Numbered from the stretch's first letter, positions 9,464 through 17,853 are shown. The stretch: 64,000 nt of DNA from Clostridia bacterium (GCA_017447775.1 JAFSMU010000004.1:1-64000), one strand, 5' to 3'. The notes: generated by a model not told the origin, from the sequence alone. Numbers and translations: made by a program.

Positions 9464-9520
9464 CAACCTTTTGTTGAGTGAAAAAACAACCTTTCGGTTA
9501 CAAAAAACAACGTCTTGTCG
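9464..9520 (+). promoter_or_regulatory. Three-copy CAAC-N5-GTTG-like dyad array upstream of XRE gene
   Basis: Dyads of the form CAAC-N5-GTTG start at 9464 (perfect), 9487 (CAAC-N5-GGTT) and 9508 (CAAC-N5-GTCG). They are spaced 23 and 21 bp apart, about two helical turns, and each is embedded in A/T tracts. A TATAAT lies at 9545-9550, so the array ends just upstream of the likely promoter. The spacing suits a dimeric HTH regulator, most simply the XRE protein encoded at 9599. Inference. Confidence 0.45.
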
Positions 9521-9598
9521 CTTAAAATCGCACGTTTTCCGATGTATAATGGGCACAGCACTTGCAAGGCTGAATAAAATTTTACGGAGGTTATTATT

Positions 9599-10090
9599 AT
9601 GGAAACATTCGGTCAAAGATTTCAAAAATTGAGAAAAGCAAAAGGACTTACCCAGGAGGACATTGCAAACAAAATAAACATCAGCGCTCAGGCGGTATCA
9701 AAATGGGAAAACGATCTCACAAGTCCCGATATATCGGTGCTTGCGGAGCTATCGGATATGCTTGGCGTTACGCTTGACGAGCTTCTCGGCAAGGACGCGC
9801 CGAAAACCGCCGAGGTATTGCCGCCCGATGAGCGGCGGGACATCTCCAAAATGATGTTCAAGATGACCGTCGACAGTTCAGACGGCGACAAGGTCAGGAT
9901 AAATTTACCGATGACACTTGTCAAAATTTTCACGGAAAGCGGAGCCGGAATGCCCGATATCAACGGCAAGAATACGCTCAAAAATATCGACTGGAATCAA
10001 GTTCTCATGCTTGTGGAGCAGGGCGTGATCGGCGAGATTATGAGCGTTGACAGCGCGGACGGCGACCGCGTGCGCATTGTGGTCGAATGA
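9599..10090 (+). CDS. XRE-family transcriptional regulator with C-terminal beta domain
   Basis: A 163-aa regulator. Residues ~5-60 are a Cro/CI-type helix-turn-helix (FGQRFQKLRKAKGLTQEDIA, then AQAVSKWEND). After a short linker, the C-terminal ~75 residues form a separate domain ending MSVDSADGDRVRIVVE, similar to the small SHOCT/DUF2089-like domain seen in LiaX/YvlB-type proteins. The neighbouring 77-aa protein ends in the same pattern. ACGGAGG precedes the ATG. The upstream three-copy dyad array suggests autoregulation. Targets unknown. Confidence 0.8.
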   Translation: METFGQRFQKLRKAKGLTQEDIANKINISAQAVSKWENDLTSPDISVLAELSDMLGVTLDELLGKDAPKTAEVLPPDERRDISKMMFKMTVDSSDGDKVRINLPMTLVKIFTESGAGMPDINGKNTLKNIDWNQVLMLVEQGVIGEIMSVDSADGDRVRIVVE

Positions 10091-10091
10091 T

Positions 10092-10325
10092 ATGAAAATA
10101 AAAATATACGATGCGGAAAGCAAGAAAAATTTGATTTTCTTCTTCCCCACGAGCGCCGTAAAATCTCGTTTTCTTTGGCGACTTGCGGGAGCGGAGTATG
10201 AAAAGTATCGTCTGCTTTCAAAGAAGATGTATAAAAACCTCAAAGCGTACATAAAAGAAAACGGACACTTTGACTTTGTCGACATCGACAGCAATGACGG
10301 TGATAAAATCAAAATCAGAATTTGA
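10092..10325 (+). CDS. Small protein with the same C-terminal domain as the upstream XRE regulator
   Basis: A 77-aa protein starting at the ATG one base after the XRE stop, so translation is probably coupled. An upstream in-frame start at 10047 would overlap the regulator and is not favoured. The sequence (start KIKIYDAESKKN, end DIDSNDGDKIKIRI) looks like a free-standing copy of the regulator's C-terminal domain: a short beta strand, a helical middle (YKNLKAYIKENGHFDFVD) and a closing DGDKIKI strand. No signal peptide or membrane helix. It may bind the regulator or share its ligand; inference only. Confidence 0.65.
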   Translation: MKIKIYDAESKKNLIFFFPTSAVKSRFLWRLAGAEYEKYRLLSKKMYKNLKAYIKENGHFDFVDIDSNDGDKIKIRI

Positions 10326-10369
10326 AAAAATACCGCATCGGGGGGCACGCCGACCGATGCGGTATTTTT
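10326..10369. terminator. Bidirectional terminator, 16-bp perfect stem
   Basis: Arms at 10326-10341 and 10354-10369 pair perfectly around a 12-nt loop, with A- and T-runs on either side. It ends the XRE operon and lies directly beyond the stop of the dpaB remnant on the other strand. Confidence 0.85.
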
Positions 10370-10371
10370 CA

Positions 10372-10496
10372 TTTATTCCATCACGGGCTGTATCTGCCGC
10401 CCTGCAAAAGCCGACATTATCGTTTCTCCCACGCGGTCAAAATCGCATACAAGCGAGTGCGGCTTGCCCCTCGGGTCGTCCTACGCCATCGGCACA
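10372..10496 (-). pseudogene. Decayed duplicate of the dpaB 3' end
   Basis: These 125 bp align without gaps to 12018-12142, the last ~40 codons of dpaB plus its stop, with 7 mismatches (94 % identity). On the - strand it reads VPMA-stop-DDPRGKPHSLVC... to the same terminal QPVME and TAA stop. A Gln codon of the intact gene has become TAG (10481-10483), and Met and Lys codons have changed conservatively. There is no start and no upstream part of dpaB, so it cannot make protein. With the intact copy it forms a direct repeat around the FAD oxidoreductase gene. Confidence 0.9.
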
Positions 10497-10510
10497 GTAA
10501 TGAAAATAAT

Positions 10511-10541
10511 AAATTCGGCGTGGATTTTCCGCGCCGAATTT
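10511..10541 (-). terminator. Terminator of the FAD oxidoreductase gene
   Basis: A 10-bp stem (10511-10520 with 10532-10541) begins right at the stop codon of the - strand gene and is followed by an A/T-rich run. Confidence 0.65.
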
Positions 10542-11921
10542 TTATATCTGTTCGGTTTTTACATCATTTCTGTCAACCATTCCGCCGTGAAATCTTACCT
10601 TGCGGCGAATTTTTTCAACGTCGGCGTATTTGAACGCTTGCCCGTATGACAACGCCTCCGTCGCGGCTATCCCCGCAGCCTCGCCCATCGCAAGACAAGG
10701 AGCCATAACGCGAACAGGCCCAAGCACCTCGCGCTCGACGCTGATACATCTGCCGGAAACGATAAGGTTGTCCGCTTCTTTAGGCAAAAGACAGCGGTAT
10801 GGTATCTGTGTGTACGGAGAGGCGGTCTCAACTCCGTTCAGCGGCTGCTTGCTCGGTTTTTTGGGATCGGGCATATCCCAATGATATGCAGAAAGCGCGA
10901 TCCCGTCGTCAAAATCTTTTCCGTTTATCAGATCATCGACACTCAGCACGTATTCGCCGCAAAGGCGGTACGTTTCGCGTATTCCGATCACGGGCGCGAT
11001 CTGCCGTATCTTTGCGTTTGAAAAACCCGGAAAATGCTCTTTCATGATTTTCAGAAGCTCAAAGCTTTCTTTTCTGCCGTCGATGATGCCTTTTGTAAGA
11101 GACTTAGCGTCTGTGCCGTCAATACTAACCTGACGGATGGTGTTTATCATAAAAACGTCGGGGCGCGTCATTTGAACGGAAATGAAAATTTCATAAGGAA
11201 ATTTCCAAACGCCGCTCTCTTTTAGCGGATTAATCAGATTTCTGAATCTGACGTCGCGCGTTTTGCGCATATATTCCGTAAGTTCATCGGCGTCAACATC
11301 TTCCACGTGCATTTCAAGCGATGCGGCCGCCATGCCTCCATCATCGTCCCCCTTTTTCATCGAACAGCCAAGCATACGGCATATATCGGCGTCGCCCGTC
11401 GCGTCGACGAAATATTTTCCGATTATCGCATACAGCCCGCTTTTGTTGTGAACGACGACTGCGGATAGGTGCCCGCCCTCGCTTATCACGTCAACGATGT
11501 CTGTCATATATAACAGCTCAACGCCGTATTCCGCCGCCATTTCTTCGAGGACGAACTTCATCTTTTCCGCGTCAAAAACAAGCCCCGCCCCGAGTAGCGG
11601 ATACCAGCCCTGCGGTGGAAGCTCGCGGTCGACAGTGTGAACGTCAACTGCGCCGCCCGCTTTAAGCAGTCTCGCTTCAAGCTCCGAATAAAGTCCGCCG
11701 ACGCAGGTGTAAAGCGTGTCGCTATCAAAACGGCGCGCGCCGAGCATATGATTTACCATCGCCTTCGTGCCTGTTCCGCCGAGGCAGCCGTCGCGCTCGA
11801 TAAGGAGCGTCCGCGCGCCCTCTCGCGCCGCTGCGCACGCCGCGCCAAAGCCGGCAAATCCGCCGCCGCACACTATGACGTCGTATGTTCCGATCCGATT
11901 TATTGCTTTTTCGTATTTCAT
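10542..11921 (-). CDS. FAD-dependent oxidoreductase (FAD_oxidored family)
   Basis: A 459-aa flavoprotein of the type found in anaerobic carbohydrate catabolism clusters (PF12831-like). The N-terminal Rossmann fold shows the dinucleotide motif VCGGGFAGFGAACAA at residues ~16-30, followed by LLIERDGCLGGTGTKAMVNHML. A second FAD contact (FVDATGDADICRMLG) is mid-protein, and the C-terminus has NLIVSGRCISVEREVLG and AMGEAAGIAA. No signal peptide. GAGG lies 9 nt before the start. Its substrate cannot be predicted. It is unrelated to dipicolinate synthesis, yet it sits exactly between the intact dpaB end and the decayed copy of that end, which suggests insertion or an unequal duplication. Confidence 0.85.
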   Translation of the reverse strand: MKYEKAINRIGTYDVIVCGGGFAGFGAACAAAREGARTLLIERDGCLGGTGTKAMVNHMLGARRFDSDTLYTCVGGLYSELEARLLKAGGAVDVHTVDRELPPQGWYPLLGAGLVFDAEKMKFVLEEMAAEYGVELLYMTDIVDVISEGGHLSAVVVHNKSGLYAIIGKYFVDATGDADICRMLGCSMKKGDDDGGMAAASLEMHVEDVDADELTEYMRKTRDVRFRNLINPLKESGVWKFPYEIFISVQMTRPDVFMINTIRQVSIDGTDAKSLTKGIIDGRKESFELLKIMKEHFPGFSNAKIRQIAPVIGIRETYRLCGEYVLSVDDLINGKDFDDGIALSAYHWDMPDPKKPSKQPLNGVETASPYTQIPYRCLLPKEADNLIVSGRCISVEREVLGPVRVMAPCLAMGEAAGIAATEALSYGQAFKYADVEKIRRKVRFHGGMVDRNDVKTEQI

Positions 11922-11993
11922 ATCCGACCTCGCAGTTTTTTCTTTCCAAATAGATTATATCACAGAATTGAAAAAAATGAAAGATGAAAATTA

Positions 11994-12015
11994 AAACCCC
12001 GCTTTCGCGGGGTTT
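11994..12015 (-). terminator. Terminator of dpaAB
   Basis: A 9-bp stem AAACCCCGC/GCGGGGTTT with a 4-nt loop, immediately after the dpaB stop on the - strand. Confidence 0.85.
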
Positions 12016-12017
12016 AT

Positions 12018-12142
12018 TTTATTCCATCACGGGCTGAATCTGCCGCCCTGCAAAGGCGGACATCATCGTTTCTCCCACGCGGTCAAAATCGCATACAAGC
12101 GAGTGCGGCTTTCCCTTCGGGTCGTCCTGCGCCATCGGCACA
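12018..12142 (-). repeat. Intact copy of the 125-bp repeat (3' end of dpaB)
   Basis: Partner of the decayed copy at 10372-10496, in the same orientation. 118 of 125 positions are identical. The similarity stops at the same base on both sides (a T/A difference just past the stop codon; the GGCACA edge inside the gene). Confidence 0.9.
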
Positions 12143-12579
12143 AAAAAGACGTTTTTGCGCTTCATCAGCGTCCCGATATTGTCAAGATTTGCCGAGAGCG
12201 CGTCGTTTGTCGCAAGCGCTATCACAAGCGGGCGATCACAGCGCAGATGCGCCTTCGCCGCCATTGTAACGGGCGTGTCGGTGATGCCCGAGGCTATTTT
12301 TGCAAGTGTATTTCCCGTGCAGGGGCATATCACAAGTATGTCAAGCGGCGACTTCGGCCCGAGCGGTTCCGCGTCGACTATCGTGTGGATTATCTTGCGC
12401 CCGCACAAATTTTCAACGGTGTTTTTGATGTCCTCGGCCTTGCCGAAGCGCGTGTCGGTGCCATATACCGCGTCGCTCATTATCGGCTGAACGGAATTGC
12501 CTTCGGCGCAAAGGCTACGAAGCACCTTCAACGAGCGCTCAACGGTGCAAAACGATCCGCAAAGTGCGTATCCTATCAT
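12019..12579 (-). CDS. dpaB: Dipicolinate synthase subunit B
   Basis: Flavoprotein-fold subunit (SpoVFB) of the enzyme making dipicolinic acid in the mother cell for export to the forespore core. The 186-aa length is typical. It starts GYALCGSFCTVERSL and contains the flavoprotein-type ICPCTGNTLAKIA and MAAKAHLR stretches. Its start overlaps the dpaA stop (ATGA), so the pair is translationally coupled. The last 40 codons recur as a pseudogene fragment 1.6 kb away. Confidence 0.95.
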   Translation of the reverse strand: MIGYALCGSFCTVERSLKVLRSLCAEGNSVQPIMSDAVYGTDTRFGKAEDIKNTVENLCGRKIIHTIVDAEPLGPKSPLDILVICPCTGNTLAKIASGITDTPVTMAAKAHLRCDRPLVIALATNDALSANLDNIGTLMKRKNVFFVPMAQDDPKGKPHSLVCDFDRVGETMMSAFAGRQIQPVME

Positions 12580-13334
12580 TTGAATATTTCTCCTTTTAGT
12601 ATGTCATATACGGCGTCCCCCAAAGCGTATCCCGCTTGGCGCGGCGCCGTCTTACCCGGAAGTCCGGGGGCGAAAATAAACTTCCCGCCGAGCAGGCGGC
12701 GATCGTCTTCGTCAAAGCCGTACGGCGCCGACGCAAGCTCGATGACGTACCCGCCGATCTTCAAAACGTTTACCGTTGGCGCGGGGACGGTATTCACAAC
12801 ACAGTCAAACCCGTCCTCAAAATCGGCAAAATCTTTTGCGCGGCAAATCTTTTCCGCTTCGGCGCGCGCCTCGGCACGCCGCGCAAAAACGGTAACGTCG
12901 CCGCCGAGAAACGTCAGCTTCTCCGACAGGCTTTTGCCTATTCTGCCAAAGCCCAAAACGGCGATTTTTGCCGACGATACAGAAAACGGCCGCTCGTTTA
13001 TCATTATCCCGACCGCTCCCTCAGCTGTCAGCTCCGCGTTCTTTTTGACGTATTCACCGTTTTTTGAATAGTCGAAAAACGGCAGCGGCACGGCATATTT
13101 TTCCGCCGCGCCCGGCCCTATCACCGCCGCGGGCGAAAGCGATTTTATAAGCTCGTTTGTGTCGATCCGCCCACGCGGCGTCGACGTTGACGCTGAGGCG
13201 TTTGGCGGCAAAACGATCACGGCGCCCGCCTTTTGTTCAAGCGTTGCATACACGCCGCGGGATAATAGTCTGATCACCGCATATTCCGAGCGAGCGTCCG
13301 CGTTTATAACTGAAACAATTGTCTTTTCGTTCAT
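12576..13334 (-). CDS. dpaA: Dipicolinate synthase subunit A
   Basis: Dehydrogenase-like subunit (SpoVFA) that oxidises the dihydrodipicolinate-derived intermediate. A Rossmann motif VLGFGRIGKSLSEKLTFLG lies in the second half, and the PGLPGKTAPRQAGYALGDAVYDIL stretch at the C-terminus is diagnostic when read in two parts. At 252 aa it is shorter than the ~295-aa Bacillus protein; the N-terminal domain is the compact part. AGGAG precedes the ATG. A GCATATAATG sequence at 13372-13381 on the - strand resembles a SigK/SigE -10, but no convincing -35 was found. Confidence 0.92.
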   Translation of the reverse strand: MNEKTIVSVINADARSEYAVIRLLSRGVYATLEQKAGAVIVLPPNASASTSTPRGRIDTNELIKSLSPAAVIGPGAAEKYAVPLPFFDYSKNGEYVKKNAELTAEGAVGIMINERPFSVSSAKIAVLGFGRIGKSLSEKLTFLGGDVTVFARRAEARAEAEKICRAKDFADFEDGFDCVVNTVPAPTVNVLKIGGYVIELASAPYGFDEDDRRLLGGKFIFAPGLPGKTAPRQAGYALGDAVYDILKGEIFK

Positions 13335-13412
13335 TATATCTCCTACCCGGCGAGCGTTTGCCCGCCTATACCATTATATGCACAAATGCGCGTTTGAGAT
13401 GATAAAATATGA

Positions 13413-13441
13413 TTGACAAAATCATATAATTTGTATATAAT
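13413..13441 (+). promoter_or_regulatory. Consensus SigA promoter of the antiporter gene
   Basis: TTGACA (13413-13418), 17-nt spacer, TATAAT (13436-13441): a perfect vegetative promoter, giving a ~105-nt untranslated leader before 13554. Confidence 0.85.
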
Positions 13442-13463
13442 ATATAAATACCGAGAATAATGC

Positions 13464-13519
13464 CGTTTTGCCAGTTGGCAAAACGCTCAAAACACGGCGA
13501 AAGCCGTGATATATTTTTT
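13464..13519 (+). promoter_or_regulatory. Two-hairpin leader of the antiporter gene, attenuator-like
   Basis: Hairpin 1: 9-bp perfect stem 13464-13472 / 13477-13485 with loop AGTT. Hairpin 2: CACGGC-GAAA-GCCGTG (13493-13508), a GNRA-capped stem followed by ATATA and six T, which resembles an intrinsic terminator placed before the gene. The 8 bases between the hairpins are A-rich. No known riboswitch family was recognised. Confidence 0.5.
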
Positions 13520-13553
13520 CAAAAAAACAAAAAACAATCGGAGTGAAATAAAA

Positions 13554-15011
13554 ATGACCGCTTTTCAGGAGTGGCTGTACGACTCGTCGCCCGCCGCATC
13601 AATAATCATTTCCGTCGCGATAATGCTTATCTGCGGCTTTTTGATGACGCGCCTGACCAAGCTTTTGCGCTTGCCAAATGTAACGGCGTACATAGTTACG
13701 GGCGTTCTTATAGGGCCGTTTGTGCTTAATCTTATACCGCAAAGCGTTATCGACGGTATGGACTTTCTTTCTGATATCGCGCTTGCGTTCATCGCGTTCA
13801 GCACGGGCGAGTTTTTCAAGTTTTCGGAATTCAAGAAAAACGGAGCCAAGGTCGTCGTTATAACGCTGCTCGAGGCATTGATGGCGTCGGTGCTTGTGTT
13901 CGTCGTCGCGCATACCATCCTCGGACTCGACCTTGCGTTCTCCGTCGTGCTTGCGGCGCTCGCTTCGGCTACCGCGCCCGCGTCGACGCTGATGACTATT
14001 CGCCAGACGGGTGCCAAAGGCGATTTTGTAAATACGCTGCTTCAAGTCGTCGCGCTTGACGACCTTGTCGGTCTTATCGCATACAGTATGGCGATAACGC
14101 TCGCCGTCGCAACGTCGACGTCGGGCAAGCCGTTCAGTTTTGGCGGCGTTATAGTGCCGCTTCTTACAAATATCGGCGTGCTTTTGCTCGGCGGTCTGTT
14201 CGGCTTTTTGATGAAGCTGATGATGCCGAAAAAGCGCTCGACGGACAACAGGCTTATAATTTCAATTGCGATGCTGTTCGCTTTTTGCGGAATATGCGCC
14301 GTGCTTGATATTTCGCCGCTGCTCGGATGTATGTCGATGGGCACGGTCTATATCAACGTATCAAAAGACGATAAGCTTTTCAAACAGCTCAACTATTTCA
14401 GCCCGCCGATACTTCTTTTGTTCTTCGTCCGCTCGGGACTTAATTTCAAGCTCGATATGCTCGGCACGTCGGGGAGCATCGGCACGGTGCCGCTTATCAT
14501 CGTCGGCATTCTTTATTTCATCGTAAGGATAGCGGGCAAGTACGTAGGCGCGTTTTTGGGGTGCCTTATCGTCAAAAAGCCGAAAGAGGTCCGCAACAAC
14601 CTCGGCCTTGCGCTTATCCCGCAGGCGGGGGTGGCTATCGGCTTGGCGGCGCTTGGCGCAAGAACGCTCGGCGGAGATACGGGGCAGGCGCTCCAAACGA
14701 TAATCCTTGCTTCAAGCGTGCTGTATGAGCTTATCGGCCCAGCTTGTGCAAAGCTTGCGCTGTATCTGTCAAAATCGTATTCAAACAAGCTGGAAGACCT
14801 TGTTCCCGAGGAAGAAATACCGGACGGGGACAAAAAATCGAACCTTGAAATACTTATCGAGCGTATAAAGAAGATCCAGGAAAAGATACCGCCGCGCACA
14901 ACGGACGCGGAAAACGAAAAAGCGTTCACGGAGGCGGCGGAAGAAAACTACCGCGCGCACATTGACGCGGAATCTCATAAAAGCTTTGCTTTACGCAGGA
15001 GGAAAAAATGA
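13554..15011 (+). CDS. Cation:proton antiporter (CPA2/KefB-type membrane domain)
   Basis: A 485-aa integral membrane protein with about 12 hydrophobic segments, Na+/H+ exchanger fold (PF00999-like). Hallmarks are LPNVTAYIVTGVLIGPFV in helix 1-2, FSTGEFF, and LASATAPASTL, where ion-binding polar residues break the helix. There is no TrkA-N nucleotide domain; instead a charged ~60-residue cytoplasmic tail ends the protein. A start at 13506 is possible, but CGGAG at 13539-13543 supports ATG 13554. The mgtC gene overlaps its stop. Expression probably depends on the structured leader. Confidence 0.88.
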   Translation: MTAFQEWLYDSSPAASIIISVAIMLICGFLMTRLTKLLRLPNVTAYIVTGVLIGPFVLNLIPQSVIDGMDFLSDIALAFIAFSTGEFFKFSEFKKNGAKVVVITLLEALMASVLVFVVAHTILGLDLAFSVVLAALASATAPASTLMTIRQTGAKGDFVNTLLQVVALDDLVGLIAYSMAITLAVATSTSGKPFSFGGVIVPLLTNIGVLLLGGLFGFLMKLMMPKKRSTDNRLIISIAMLFAFCGICAVLDISPLLGCMSMGTVYINVSKDDKLFKQLNYFSPPILLLFFVRSGLNFKLDMLGTSGSIGTVPLIIVGILYFIVRIAGKYVGAFLGCLIVKKPKEVRNNLGLALIPQAGVAIGLAALGARTLGGDTGQALQTIILASSVLYELIGPACAKLALYLSKSYSNKLEDLVPEEEIPDGDKKSNLEILIERIKKIQEKIPPRTTDAENEKAFTEAAEENYRAHIDAESHKSFALRRRKK

Positions 15012-15724
15012 ACGACTTTATAGCTGGCTTGCTTGGCGCGTGGTCAAGCGAAATCGGAATCGGCAGTGTGCTTTTCAGAATAGCCATAACGCTGCTTATG
15101 TCGGCGGCGATCGGCATGGAGCGCTCCGGCAAGCGTCATTCGGCGGGGCTGAGAACGTTTATCCTCGTCAGCTTGACCGGCTCAGTTTCGATACTGCTCG
15201 ATCTTTTCGTCGGGCAGACGACGGGGAAGGGATTTTTCATCATATCGGGCGCAACCGTCATCGGCGCGGCGATAATCACCGTAAACTCGATATTTTTCAG
15301 TGCGCGCAACCAGATAAAAGGACTTACGACGTCGGTCGGACTTTGGTCGTGCCTGATACTCGGAATGACTGTCGGCGCGGGATTTTACACGGTGTCTGTC
15401 GTAACGTTTGCGGCGCTCCTTTTGTCACTTGCCGTGTTCCCGAAATTTGAAAAATACCTCAAGGACCGCTCAAATCACTTTGAGGTGCACCTTGAGCTGA
15501 AAGAGGCGTCATATCTTCAAAACTTCGTAACGACCATCCGCGAGCTTGGCCTTACGATCGACGACATCGAGCATAACACCGCATACGAGCGCTCGGGGCT
15601 GTCTGTGTATTCGGTCGCCATTTCCATCAGCAGTGCGGAGCTTAAAAAGTACAAGACGCACGAGGAAATAATCGAGGCGCTCCGCTCGCTCGATTACGTA
15701 TATCACATTGAGGAAATGAGATAA
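15008..15724 (+). CDS. MgtC/SapB family membrane protein
   Basis: A 238-aa protein. Four to five N-terminal membrane helices carry the MgtC signature AAIGMERSGKRHSAGLRTF, followed by a cytoplasmic ACT-like domain (from about residue 155). Family members modulate Mg2+ starvation responses and ATP synthase in pathogens; in Clostridia the role is open. The start overlaps the antiporter stop (ATGA), so the two are made together, which suggests a shared role in ion homeostasis. Confidence 0.9.
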   Translation: MNDFIAGLLGAWSSEIGIGSVLFRIAITLLMSAAIGMERSGKRHSAGLRTFILVSLTGSVSILLDLFVGQTTGKGFFIISGATVIGAAIITVNSIFFSARNQIKGLTTSVGLWSCLILGMTVGAGFYTVSVVTFAALLLSLAVFPKFEKYLKDRSNHFEVHLELKEASYLQNFVTTIRELGLTIDDIEHNTAYERSGLSVYSVAISISSAELKKYKTHEEIIEALRSLDYVYHIEEMR

Positions 15725-15734
15725 AAAAGCAAAC

Positions 15735-15766
15735 AAAAAATCCGGTGCATTTGCACCGGATTTTTT
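15735..15766. terminator. Bidirectional terminator between mgtC and ftsH
   Basis: TCCGGTGCA/TGCACCGGA stem (15741-15749 with 15752-15760), flanked by six A and six T, serving both converging genes. Confidence 0.9.
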
Positions 15767-15769
15767 ATT

Positions 15770-17800
15770 TTACATTTCCCACGGGAAACGCGGTCTGTCG
15801 TCGTTTTTGTTATTTTCGTCTTTCTGACGGTTGGCGTTTTCCTCTTCTTCGCGGCGACGCGCGTCTGCTTCCTCGCGCTCGCGTTCTGCCTTCAGATGAG
15901 CCTCGCGCAGAGCGTTTTCTTCTTCGCTCTTTTTGCGGCGCTCGGCGCCCTTGGCTTCGATTTCCTCCATGCTTGCGCCGTTCATCGCCATCTCAAATTC
16001 GTCGCCGTCCATGACCTCGTGTTTTACAAGGAATTCGGTTACAAAGTCGAGTTTGTCGCGGTTGGCAAGAAGTGTGTCTATCGCTTTCTTGTAAGCCTCG
16101 TCGATTATCTTCTTTATTTCTTCGTCGATAAGCGCGGCGGTCTTTTCGGAATAGTTCTGCGTCGTGTTGAAGTCGCGCCCGAGGAATACCTCGTCGGAGG
16201 AATGCTCACCTCCGAGGTGGATGGTGCCGATAACGTCGCTCATGCCGAGCTTTGTCACCATCTGGCGCGCAACGTCCGTCGCACGCTGGATATCGTTTGA
16301 TGCTCCGCCCGAAACGTCGCCGTAGATTATTTCCTCTGCGGCGCGCCCGCCGAGAAGCATTGCTATCTCCTCTTTGAGCTGCTTTTTGTAAACGCTGTAT
16401 CTATCCTCAAGCGGTGGGTTGAGCGTATAGCCCAGCGCGCGTCCCGACGGAATTATCGAGATCTGCCTTACGGGGTCCTGCGTCGGCAAAACGTGCGCGA
16501 GTATCGCGTGTCCCGCCTCGTGATAAGCCGTCTTGCGCTTGTCTTCTTCTTTTATTCTGTTTTTCTTCTTCTGCGTGCCGACGGTTATCTTTATCATCGA
16601 TTCCTCGATGTCGATCATGCCGATAAGCGATTTGCCCTTGCGCGCCGCAAGAAGCGCCGCTTCGTTGAGCAGGTTGGCAAGATCGGCTCCCGTAAAGCCG
16701 ACGGTCGTCTGCGCTATGCGCTTGAAGTCAACGTCGTTTTCAAACGGTTTGTTTTTCGCGTGAACCGCAAGTATCTCCTCGCGCCCTTTGATGTCGGGAT
16801 AGCCGACGGTGATTTGCCTGTCAAATCTTCCGGGGCGGAGAAGTGCCGGATCGAGAATATCCGGGCGGTTGGTCGCCGCGATAACTATAACTCCGTCGCG
16901 CGTGTTAAAGCCGTCCATTTCCACAAGTATCTGGTTCAACGTCTGCTCGCGCTCGTCGTGTCCGCCGCCAAGTCCTGATCCGCGGTGACGGCCGATAGCG
17001 TCGATCTCGTCAATGAAAATAATGCTTGCCGGGGCTTTTCTCGCCGTATCGAACAAATCGCGCACGCGCGACGCGCCGACGCCGACGTAAAGTTCGATAA
17101 AGTCAGAGCCGGAGAGCGAAAGGAACGGAACGCCCGCCTCGCCCGCAACGGCCTTCGCCAAAAGCGTCTTACCCGTTCCCGGAGGGCCTACAAGCAGTAC
17201 GCCGCGCGGTATCTTCGCGCCGAGTTTAACGAATTTCTGCGGGTTTTTGAGGTATTCCACCACCTCAACAAGCTCTTCTTTTTCCTCGTCAGCTCCCGCA
17301 ACGTCAGAAAAATGAACGGCATTTTTGGTGTCTATGTTCATTTTTGCCTTCGCCTTGCCGAAGCTCTGTACGCCGCCGCCGTTCATTCGCCTCATCATAA
17401 AGATGTAGAACACAACGACGATGACTATAAGAATCAGGTAAGGAAGCATCGAAAGCAGCCACGACGTTTGCTGTGGTTCCGCGATGTCATAAGCTTTCAA
17501 TACGCGCTCAGACTCGGGCTTTTCAAGGCGTGCTTTCAGATAATCCTCTATATCGTGCTTGAAGTCGATAACGCTGCGCAGCCGCTTTGAGTATATCTCT
17601 CCGCTCGTTGTTTTCAGCGTGATGACGTCCTTGTTGCTGATCTCAAATGCTTCAACTTTGTCCTTGTAGATCATATCGATAATTTCGTCGTACGTTATTT
17701 TTTCCGCCTGACGCATATTGCCGATAAGATACGCCGCTATCGCAATGACAACGCCGATTATCAGAACGTAAAGCAAGATCGTTTTTGCGGTCGATTTCAT
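15770..17800 (-). CDS. ftsH: ATP-dependent zinc metalloprotease FtsH
   Basis: Membrane AAA+ protease that degrades unassembled membrane and regulatory proteins. Two N-terminal membrane helices ([20 protein letters not shown] and a second near residue 115-135) flank the extracytoplasmic domain. The AAA module has Walker A GPPGTGKT, Walker [12 protein letters not shown] and the SRH. The protease domain has zinc site HEAGH near residues 424-428. A Lys/Glu/Arg-rich tail of ~60 residues ends RPRFPWEM. The ATG at 17800 is 7 nt from GGAGG; the TTG one codon earlier is too close. A SigA promoter is at 17854-17882. Confidence 0.97.
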   Translation of the reverse strand: MKSTAKTILLYVLIIGVVIAIAAYLIGNMRQAEKITYDEIIDMIYKDKVEAFEISNKDVITLKTTSGEIYSKRLRSVIDFKHDIEDYLKARLEKPESERVLKAYDIAEPQQTSWLLSMLPYLILIVIVVVFYIFMMRRMNGGGVQSFGKAKAKMNIDTKNAVHFSDVAGADEEKEELVEVVEYLKNPQKFVKLGAKIPRGVLLVGPPGTGKTLLAKAVAGEAGVPFLSLSGSDFIELYVGVGASRVRDLFDTARKAPASIIFIDEIDAIGRHRGSGLGGGHDEREQTLNQILVEMDGFNTRDGVIVIAATNRPDILDPALLRPGRFDRQITVGYPDIKGREEILAVHAKNKPFENDVDFKRIAQTTVGFTGADLANLLNEAALLAARKGKSLIGMIDIEESMIKITVGTQKKKNRIKEEDKRKTAYHEAGHAILAHVLPTQDPVRQISIIPSGRALGYTLNPPLEDRYSVYKKQLKEEIAMLLGGRAAEEIIYGDVSGGASNDIQRATDVARQMVTKLGMSDVIGTIHLGGEHSSDEVFLGRDFNTTQNYSEKTAALIDEEIKKIIDEAYKKAIDTLLANRDKLDFVTEFLVKHEVMDGDEFEMAMNGASMEEIEAKGAERRKKSEEENALREAHLKAEREREEADARRREEEENANRQKDENNKNDDRPRFPWEM

Positions 17801-17853
17801 CAAGTATCCTCCGATAGATTTTTATTGCCGTTTCAAATAAATGAAAAACTACG

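Noticed and set aside
10464-10649. 61-codon + strand frame spanning the dpaB remnant and FAD gene end
   Set aside because: Crosses a pseudogene and two terminators, has no ribosome site and is antisense to a real gene end.
13372-13381. SigK promoter of dpaAB
   Set aside because: The -10-like GCATATAATG is present on the - strand, but no AC-containing -35 occurs at the required distance.
13448-13553. Fluoride (crcB-type) riboswitch in the antiporter leader
   Set aside because: A short AAAACGCT stretch resembles it, but the conserved 5' stem-loop and the downstream CTAATGA-type element are missing.
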